From NCBI GenBank assembly GCA_002332715.1, contig DDBE01000116.1:1-11919 (forward strand): a DNA stretch of 11,919 nucleotides. The letters run 5' to 3'. Positions 7,147 through 11,919 of this stretch are shown here, piece after piece (the stretch's first letter is position 1; every line of letters begins with the position of its first letter). This stretch comes from Flavobacteriales bacterium UBA2040 (lineage in GTDB: Bacteria; Bacteroidota; Bacteroidia; Flavobacteriales_D; Crocinitomicaceae). The notes below the pieces were generated by a model. The model saw nothing but the letters and a program-made list of their open reading frames with translations. It ran no database searches and had not been told where the DNA came from. Position numbers and translations under genes: made by a program.

Positions 7147-8334
7147 ATGAAGAAAAAAGTAACGATCGTCGGAGGTGGAACAGCAGGTTTATTTCTCGCT
7201 GCATTTATAGAAACAGATAAGTACGACGTTACGATCTGTGAAAAAAAGAGTGCACTTGGACGTAAATTTCTAGTAGCAGGAGACGGTGGATTCAACCTCA
7301 CACACGCTGAAGAAATGACGACGTTTAAAACGAGGTACACGCCGGAAGGATTTTTGGATGCAGCACTCGATCAATTCGATAATAAAGCGCTGGGCGATTG
7401 GTTGTTCGAAATAGGTATTCCAACTTTTGTGGGTAGCAGCGATCGTGTTTTTCCGGACAATGGAATGAAACCCATCGAAGTTTTGAAAAAGATAGAAGAA
7501 CAATTGAAGGCAAAAGACGTCAAAATTGAATTCAATAAAACCTTCACAGGTTGGAATGAAGAGAATGATTTGATGTTCGATGCGAAAGAAATCGTTACCT
7601 CCGATTATGTGTTCTTTGCTTTGGGTGGTGCGAGTTGGAAAGTTACTGGTTCAGATGGTTCATGGTTGGATGTATTTCCAGAGAAAGGAATAAAAACGCT
7701 TCCTTTTAAACCAGCGAATTGCGGATATAACTTGGATTGGTCCGAAAAATTCAGCACGAGACACGAAGGCAAGCCGCTAAAAAATATCGCTATTACCATG
7801 GGCGACCAAACCCAAAAAGGGGAGGTGGTTATTACTAAAACAGGCATCGAAGGCAACTCGATTTATGCTTTGAGTCCAAAAATTCAAGTACAATTGGACA
7901 AAAAGAAAGTAGCGGAAGTTTTCATCGATTTTAAACCCAATACGCCAATCGAATCCTTGCTGAAGAAACTAACCGAATCGAAAGAAAATATAACGACCAC
8001 TTTGCGTGAAACCCTAAATCTTACTACTACAGAAGTTGATATGATTAAGCCGTCGCTGACAAAAGAAGAATATCTCGACATTCCCACTCTTGCCAATCGG
8101 ATAAAAAACTTCCCACTGCAGATTACAGGCGCAGCAGCCATTGACGAAGCAATTTCTACTACAGGCGGAATTGATTTAAAAGCTGTGAAACCGAATTTTG
8201 AATTGAAGAAACTGAAAAATCAATTCTGCATAGGCGAAATGCTTGATTGGAACGCACCGACTGGTGGTTATTTAATTCAAGCTTGCGCGAGTATGGGAGT
8301 TTGTATGGCGGATATGCTGAACGATAAGAAATAA
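7147..8334 (+). CDS. BaiN/HI0933-like NAD(P)/FAD-dependent oxidoreductase (YhiN-type flavoprotein)
   Basis: A 395-residue flavoprotein. An N-terminal FAD Rossmann motif VTIVGGGTAGLFLAAF (residues 5-20) is followed by the acidic end of strand 2 (CEKKSALGRK). LVAGDGGFNLTH corresponds to the SGNGRCNLTN motif of the HI0933/BaiN family. ALGGASWKVTGSDGSW (FAD contact) follows. The C-terminal GAAAIDEAISTTGGI, FCIGEMLDWNAPTGGY and LIQACASMGVCMA are diagnostic. Members include BaiN, linked to bile-acid dehydroxylation, but most have no known substrate; the length and motifs fit the shorter PP_4765/YhiN branch. ATG 7147 is chosen over GTG 7048 because the Rossmann motif starts there and the longer N-terminus reads through the inverted repeat. 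It stands alone, divergent from gap. Confidence 0.9.
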   Translation: MKKKVTIVGGGTAGLFLAAFIETDKYDVTICEKKSALGRKFLVAGDGGFNLTHAEEMTTFKTRYTPEGFLDAALDQFDNKALGDWLFEIGIPTFVGSSDRVFPDNGMKPIEVLKKIEEQLKAKDVKIEFNKTFTGWNEENDLMFDAKEIVTSDYVFFALGGASWKVTGSDGSWLDVFPEKGIKTLPFKPANCGYNLDWSEKFSTRHEGKPLKNIAITMGDQTQKGEVVITKTGIEGNSIYALSPKIQVQLDKKKVAEVFIDFKPNTPIESLLKKLTESKENITTTLRETLNLTTTEVDMIKPSLTKEEYLDIPTLANRIKNFPLQITGAAAIDEAISTTGGIDLKAVKPNFELKKLKNQFCIGEMLDWNAPTGGYLIQACASMGVCMADMLNDKK

Positions 8335-8440
8335 TAACTCAGTTGGATTATCGGGACCTATGCATTGTAATTACCTTTTTTACACATCGAATTTATTGAA
8401 AGAAATTGCAGAACGATTCAAATGAACTGGCGCTCTTCGT

Positions 8441-8779
8441 TTAGGTTATTGATGCATAAAAGATATAAGAATTCAAGCCACAATAAAACAATGCGGGCAG
8501 GGAAACCCGAATACTATCTTTATGCAGTAATCGAACGATTACACCTGCCAACATAAGAAAGGCAAGTCCGAAAGAAGAAAGGATTAAAAGTGGTGTACAC
8601 CAAAGTCCTATAAATAAACCTAAAGCTCCCAGAAATTGCGACACTATTATTATTCGACCAAATTTCTCTAAGCCAAACCGCTTGAATTCCATTTTCATTT
8701 TTGGCGATATAAAATAGAAAGTGGTGTAAGCAAAAAAGGACAAACTTGAAATAAGAATGCATATTTTAATGATATCCAT
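8441..8779 (-). CDS. DoxX-like small membrane protein (second of a tandem pair)
   Basis: A 112-residue protein with four predicted transmembrane helices: about residues 3-24 (IKICILISSLSFFAYTTFYF), 44-62 (IIVSQFLGALGLFIGLW), 64-84 and 93-110. The loop MKMEFKRFGLEKFGRIIIV after helix 1 is the usual DoxX-like arrangement, with a basic/aromatic stretch leading into helix 2. The function of these small members is not established; larger DoxX proteins take part in thiosulfate:quinone oxidation or oxidative-stress responses. ATG 8779 lies 6 bases after the stop of the preceding paralogue, so the two are almost certainly co-transcribed. The stop faces the flavoprotein gene across about 100 bases in which no terminator is clear. 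Confidence 0.72.
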   Translation of the reverse strand: MDIIKICILISSLSFFAYTTFYFISPKMKMEFKRFGLEKFGRIIIVSQFLGALGLFIGLWCTPLLILSSFGLAFLMLAGVIVRLLHKDSIRVSLPALFYCGLNSYIFYASIT

Positions 8780-8785
8780 ATGTAA

Positions 8786-9124
8786 TCAAAGTGTTGCTCT
8801 TAATGCAAGAAAAACACACAAAGCTAAAAGAATGAGAGAGGGGAGACGTTTGATAAACGGGTTGCTTACCTTGGCGTGAAAATATTGAGCACTAACCATG
8901 AACAGACCCAAAAGAATAGATGGAACGAAAACCAGTGGCGGGAACCAAATACCAGCAAATATTAAGGTCGACAAGGCGATTTTGCTTGCTCCTACAAAAC
9001 TTCGAGTTACATCACTCAATTCGAAATTTTTAAAATCAATAATGACATTGTGAAATCTGAAAATCCACACATAAAAAACCGATATCGATAATGCTATTTG
9101 CACGAGTATTGTAAATTCTTCCAT
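8786..9124 (-). CDS. DoxX-like small membrane protein (first of a tandem pair)
   Basis: A 112-residue protein with four transmembrane segments: about 8-24, 44-62, 64-82 and 93-110. The loop FRFHNVIIDFKNFELSDVTR and helix 2 LSTLIFAGIWFPPLVFVPSI line up with the same positions of the downstream gene (FKRFGLEK, then GLFIGLWCTPLLILSSF), and both are exactly 112 residues, indicating tandem duplication with strong divergence. The family call is by architecture and paralogue pattern. Start ATG 9124-9122. Upstream there is an AT-rich stretch (TTTTATTTTTTTAATATG on the plus strand) without a recognisable -7 element. The TGA stop at 8788-8786 is followed 6 bases later by the next start. Confidence 0.7.
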   Translation of the reverse strand: MEEFTILVQIALSISVFYVWIFRFHNVIIDFKNFELSDVTRSFVGASKIALSTLIFAGIWFPPLVFVPSILLGLFMVSAQYFHAKVSNPFIKRLPSLILLALCVFLALRATL

Positions 9125-9219
9125 TTTATTTTTTTAATATGTTATACTTACGCTTTCATTTTTGGAGCGCCTAATTGATTGAAGGGAATCCTTTTTACGC
9201 TGAACGCTCCGTAGAGAAC

Positions 9220-9242
9220 AACAATGTTTATATAACATTGTT
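9220..9242. repeat. 9-bp perfect inverted repeat in the gene-poor stretch
   Basis: AACAATGTT (9220-9228) and AACATTGTT (9234-9242) flank TATAT. It lies about 95 bases upstream of the DoxX-like operon start and before the fasciclin remnant. It could be an operator or a weak hairpin; the AT-rich stem makes chance possible. The surrounding 9125-9300 shows no coding frame or other element I can name. Confidence 0.5.
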
Positions 9243-9330
9243 TAGTTTGAGCGATATATTGGCATATACATAGCGTCAAAGCTTATTTACTTTAATTTAT
9301 ATTTTGTTTGTGTGTGATAAACCAAATTTT

Positions 9331-9573
9331 AGTAAGCAAAAAGTGTTTCTAGCAGATTAATTTGAAGCCGCAGCTGTCATTGCAGGAATAAATGACAACA
9401 ACGGTACTTTTGAAGTGACGACTATCCAAGGAGGCAAATTAGTAGCCTCCCTCGACGGAGCAAATGTGATGTTGAAAGATGAAAAAGCAAACATGTCAAA
9501 AATAATTATGACAGATGTTGCAGCTTCAAATGGAGTAATTCATGCTATTGAAACAGTTGTAATGCCTAAATAG
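9331..9573 (+). pseudogene. Fasciclin-domain C-terminal remnant
   Basis: The frame reads SKQKVFLAD, then TAA (9358-9360), then FEAAAVIAGINDNNGTFEVT, TIQGGKLVASLDGANVMLKD, EKANMSKIIM and TDVAASNGVIHAIETVVMPK to TAG 9571-9573. The last half is a clear fasciclin (FAS1) signature: TxQGGKL, a G-xVML turn, then D-x-AASNGVIHxIxxVxMP. Fasciclin domains are about 130 residues and normally carried by secreted adhesion-type proteins; only the C-terminal half is recognisable, with no start or signal peptide. The sequence upstream of 9331 is too degraded to assign, although the frame stays open a little further. A terminator follows 24 bases after the stop, suggesting the gene was once expressed. Confidence 0.75.
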
Positions 9574-9596
9574 CAATTTTTAAAATTTTCATAATT

Positions 9597-9630
9597 AAGA
9601 GCCTTCAAGAAATTAGAGGCTTTTTTATTT
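9597..9630 (+). terminator. Intrinsic terminator after the fasciclin remnant
   Basis: AAGAGCCT (9597-9604) pairs with AGGCTTTT (9617-9624), eight pairs with one G-U, around a 12-base loop. It is followed by a T-rich tract (TTTTTTATTTTTC). The position fits the end of the decayed fasciclin gene. It would also insulate the downstream helicase promoter. Confidence 0.75.
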
Positions 9631-9738
9631 TTCAAACCAACCCAAACGTTTTTTTTCTTCGATTTGAGCTGGTTAGATGAATTCAACTTGGATATCTTTA
9701 AGGAAGGTAAACTAATGAACTGATCCCTTTTTTAAACC

Positions 9739-9746
9739 TACCTTTG
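9739..9746 (+). promoter_or_regulatory. Bacteroidota -7 element (TACCTTTG) of the helicase gene
   Basis: An exact TAnnTTTG match identical to the rnpB box, ending 21 bases before ATG 9768. No matching -33 TTG is apparent. Confidence 0.65.
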
Positions 9747-9767
9747 TAGTCCAAAAACGAAACGCAG

Positions 9768-10901
9768 ATGCCCTTCAAAGCTATAGGACTAGCCCCATTT
9801 CTGATAGAATCCATTACAAAAACGGCGTACGATAAACCTACTGAAATTCAGGAAAAGGCCATACCTGTCATCTTGAAAGGCAAAGATGTACTCGGTATTG
9901 CTCCTACTGGTTCGGGTAAAACAGCTGCGTATGCCCTTCCGATTATCCAAAATTTAGAAGGAAAAACAAAAGCGAAGAACCGACACATCAACGTACTGGT
10001 GCTGGTTCCAACACGTGAATTAGCGGGACAAGTGCAAGAAGTTTTTCGTTCTTTTTCGAGAGAGTTGCCTTTTCCTTTTAAATCCATGGCGGTTTTTGGT
10101 GGTGTTTCCATCAATCCGCAAATGATGAAGATGCAACACACCAATGTTCTGGTCGCTACGCCAGGTCGTTTATTAGAATTGGCAGAATCGAACGCCATGC
10201 ATTTTAGTGATTTGACCACCTTGGTGTTGGACGAAGCCGACAAGATGCTCAACCTCGGATTTAAAAACGAGATGGACCGCATTTTTGCCCTTTTGCCTAA
10301 GAAACGACAAAATTTGTTGTTCTCCGCAACCTTGAGTCCAGATGTTCAGGCAATAGAAAGTGTATTGTTGAATGAGCCCACAATCGTTCGGGTAGAAGCC
10401 AAGGAAGATTCCGTTGAACTGATCAACCAAACCGCTTATTCTGTGACAGCCGAAAAGAAAGGTCCTTTGCTGCGTCATTTGATCAAAACCAACAACTGGA
10501 AACAAATTTTGGTCTTTACCTCGTCTGTTTACCAAGCCGATTTGGTGGCCGATAAATTGCGCAAAAATGGAATCGACGCACAAGCCATACACAGCAAAAA
10601 AAGTCAAGGTGCCCGAACCGATGCTTTGACTCGTTTTATTGCCGGAAACTTGCGTGTTTTGGTGTCCACTGATTTGCTGGGCCGAGGAATAGACATTGCC
10701 TTTTTGCCCCACGTCATCAATTACGAATTGCCGCGTTCTCCGAAAGATTTTGTACACCGCATTGGTCGCACAGGTAGAGCCGAAAATCCGGGTGATGCTA
10801 TAACTTTTGTGACGGAGGAAGATCAACACCACTTCAAAGTGATTCAAAAGAAAATGAAGCGATGGGTGGAAATGGTGGATGCTGAGGAATTGGGAATTTG
10901 A
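9768..10901 (+). CDS. DEAD-box ATP-dependent RNA helicase, compact RhlE-like
   Basis: A 377-residue cytoplasmic RNA helicase with the full motif set. The Q motif is at GLAPFLIESI...KPTEIQEKAIP (7-33), motif I APTGSGKT (45-52) and Ia PTRELA (81-86). Ib is TPGRLLE (131-137), II DEAD (155-158), III SAT (186-188) and IV ILVFTSS (247-253). V is STDLLGRGIDI (300-310) and VI HRIGRTGR (330-337). All catalytic residues are intact. Such proteins unwind short RNA duplexes in ribosome assembly and RNA turnover, often induced by cold. It ends about 40 residues after motif VI and lacks the long basic tail of many RhlE/CsdA proteins, so it is a core-only form. Start ATG 9768 gives the usual short N-terminus. 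It is transcribed from its own promoter; the 274-residue ORF on the other strand is a shadow. Confidence 0.95.
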   Translation: MPFKAIGLAPFLIESITKTAYDKPTEIQEKAIPVILKGKDVLGIAPTGSGKTAAYALPIIQNLEGKTKAKNRHINVLVLVPTRELAGQVQEVFRSFSRELPFPFKSMAVFGGVSINPQMMKMQHTNVLVATPGRLLELAESNAMHFSDLTTLVLDEADKMLNLGFKNEMDRIFALLPKKRQNLLFSATLSPDVQAIESVLLNEPTIVRVEAKEDSVELINQTAYSVTAEKKGPLLRHLIKTNNWKQILVFTSSVYQADLVADKLRKNGIDAQAIHSKKSQGARTDALTRFIAGNLRVLVSTDLLGRGIDIAFLPHVINYELPRSPKDFVHRIGRTGRAENPGDAITFVTEEDQHHFKVIQKKMKRWVEMVDAEELGI

Positions 10902-10950
10902 GAAAAAGTAGCACCTTCCCTCAACTGATTTTCGATTAACTTTACCCATC

Positions 10951-11649
10951 ATGTCAGCATCATCACCCACAGAACATACTTTTCCCTGCGTCTCCAATTT
11001 TCAAGACTTGGTTTCTACTCCGTATCATGGAGAAAATAATGCCATTTGTTGGGCACGTGAACTGATAGGCGATTTTTCTGAAATTGTAAAACGGATGGAA
11101 CTCGACGAAAACATGGTGGAATTAACATCTGTCGAACTCCGTAAAATGCGATTGAGCAAACAAGGAAATTTAGCGCGGGAAATTCTGTTGAACGACATCC
11201 ACCTTTTGACCGAGCACGGTGCATCTCCCGTTCTGAATGTGATTGAATATTATGAACGAGATGATATTTTCCCTTTTTTTCCAACGGATGTGTATTCCTA
11301 TCATGTTGATCGCTCGCCTGTGCCGACTGATACTATTTTGTGCACCTACCACGGTGCTTCAAGCGATATTTTGCGCAATGCACAAGGCGAACAAAAGATT
11401 CTGGTTCCTGAAATTCGAGCGGAACTCAGAAAACTGTATGATGGTGCAGAAGATGGTTTTGATGCCTTTTTACAAGAGCATTTCTTTGATTTGCATTACC
11501 AGGCTAAACCAGATGCTAAGCCTGTTAATTTAGGTTTGGGACATTTGTGGCGCTTGGCCGTGGATTATCCAGAGAGTTCGGTATTGCCGTGTTTGCATCG
11601 AGCGCCCGAGGAAATGGTTGGGGAGAAGAGGTTGTTGTTGATTTGTTAA
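10951..11649 (+). CDS. DUF1826-like protein
   Basis: A 232-residue soluble protein. The segment YSYHVDRSPVPTDTILCTYHG (residues 116-135 with an HxD at 118-120) and the C-terminal PCLHRAPEEMVGEKRLLLIC (213-232, His216, Arg227) resemble the conserved FHVD...RLL.TY.G and HRSP...G..RLLL blocks of DUF1826. The HxD...H...R arrangement recalls metal- and 2-oxoglutarate-binding jelly-roll enzymes, but no activity is known to me. In other bacteria DUF1826 genes sit near zinc-homeostasis genes; none is here. ATG 10951 is preceded by TAACTTTA (10937-10944), one base off the -7 consensus, giving a short leader. It lies 49 bases after the helicase on the same strand but may have its own promoter. Confidence 0.65.
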   Translation: MSASSPTEHTFPCVSNFQDLVSTPYHGENNAICWARELIGDFSEIVKRMELDENMVELTSVELRKMRLSKQGNLAREILLNDIHLLTEHGASPVLNVIEYYERDDIFPFFPTDVYSYHVDRSPVPTDTILCTYHGASSDILRNAQGEQKILVPEIRAELRKLYDGAEDGFDAFLQEHFFDLHYQAKPDAKPVNLGLGHLWRLAVDYPESSVLPCLHRAPEEMVGEKRLLLIC

Positions 11650-11660
11650 GATCTACCTTT

Positions 11661-11726
11661 TTACCAAAACTTCCACCACGGCTTATCGGCGATATTCTTC
11701 GCCTCTGAAGTTGGTCTAATATCTTC
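11661..11726 (-). other. Possible 21-residue C-terminal coding remnant ending in WWKFW
   Basis: The minus strand reads EDIRPTSEAKNIADKPWWKFW before TAA 11663-11661. TAG (11729-11727) closes the frame upstream and there is no start codon. The Trp-rich end looks like a real protein terminus rather than random sequence, but it is short and I cannot name its source. It sits in the 130-base gap between two genes; the remainder of that gap shows nothing I can support. Confidence 0.25.
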
Positions 11727-11781
11727 CTATGTGCGTATCATCATTCATTTCAAAAGGGTTGAAGCTTTAGATTTCATCCGT

Positions 11782-11919
11782 TTAATCTAGTTTTTTAACC
11801 CGACCACCAAAATCATATTTGAAACTTTCTTTTTCTCGTTCAATAAATTCTTGTAATGTACTCGGGACTTTCCCAGTCAACATTTGATAATTGTCCGAAA
11901 TTTCGGATTCAGACTGAAG
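11782..11919 (-). CDS. NmrA/SDR-like NAD(P)-binding protein, C-terminal part (cut by window edge)
   Basis: The minus-strand frame is open from the window edge to TAA 11784-11782: LQSESEISDNYQMLTGKVPS, then TLQEFIEREKESFKYDFGG and RVKKLD. The pattern LTGKxPxTLxEFIEREKxxF is the C-terminal end typical of NmrA-type atypical short-chain dehydrogenases (NAD(P)-binding, often annotated NAD(P)H-binding or epimerase-like). The nucleotide-binding N-terminus lies beyond the window, so cofactor and substrate cannot be judged. The stop is followed by about 50 bases without features. Confidence 0.5.
   Translation of the reverse strand, partial: LQSESEISDNYQMLTGKVPSTLQEFIEREKESFKYDFGGRVKKLD

Noticed and set aside
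8335..8440. Possible terminator between the convergent flavoprotein and DoxX-like genes
   Set aside because: Only short, imperfect complementarities and one T6 run without a stable stem were seen.
9164..9210. GGAGCG ... CGCTCC inverted repeat
   Set aside because: Six-base arms about 35 bases apart are easily produced by chance and have no T run or associated start.
10173..10997. 274-residue minus-strand ORF opposite the helicase
   Set aside because: It is antisense to a helicase with all motifs intact; its translation is rich in Phe/Gln/Cys with no domain pattern, as expected for a shadow.

Overview
The window looks like chromosomal DNA of a Bacteroidota bacterium, probably Flavobacteriales. 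Three observations support this. Several genes are preceded by the Bacteroidota -7 promoter element TAnnTTTG only a few bases from the start codon, and no clear Shine-Dalgarno sequences are seen. A Por/type IX secretion sorting domain (LYPNP...VFDVMGKQV) is present. The DNA is AT-rich and its housekeeping genes resemble those of that phylum. The family-level placement is inference.

Layout. Positions 3-368: 3' part of a lipocalin-like gene cut by the window edge. 423-1232 (+): rhomboid membrane protease, converging with and overlapping a SixA-like phosphohistidine phosphatase (1189-1668, -). 1667-2539 (+): unrecognised beta-sandwich protein whose C-terminal end has been displaced into another frame. 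2661-3026 (+): RNase P RNA with its own promoter and terminator. 3008-3420 (-): a broken small membrane gene whose end lies inside the rnpB 3' end. 3474-4352 (-): a lipoprotein resembling periplasmic iron-type solute-binding proteins, divergent from a HEAT-like helical protein (4439-4972, +). 5008-5542: two gene tails, truncated and joined head to head (a possible methyltransferase C-terminus and a type IX secretion cargo C-terminus). 5584-5991 (+): DUF2721 membrane protein. 5994-6992 (-): glyceraldehyde-3-phosphate dehydrogenase, divergent from a BaiN/HI0933-like flavoprotein (7147-8334, +), with a perfect 15-bp inverted repeat between them. 8441-9124 (-): two tandem DoxX-like membrane proteins. 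9125-9767: no intact gene, but a fasciclin-domain remnant and a terminator. 9768-10901 (+): DEAD-box RNA helicase. 10951-11649 (+): DUF1826-like protein. 11661-11919 (-): a possible C-terminal remnant and the tail of an NmrA/SDR-like gene.

How it fits together. This is mostly a collection of independent, individually promoted housekeeping and membrane genes, not a pathway cluster; the only likely operon of intact genes is the DoxX-like pair. The striking theme is local gene decay. Four or more genes carry frameshifts, in-frame stops or lost ends, lying between intact core genes (rnpB, gap, helicase). No CRISPR array, transposase, phage, toxin or defence system, or tRNA was recognised, and nothing here makes a convincing case for a new multi-gene system.
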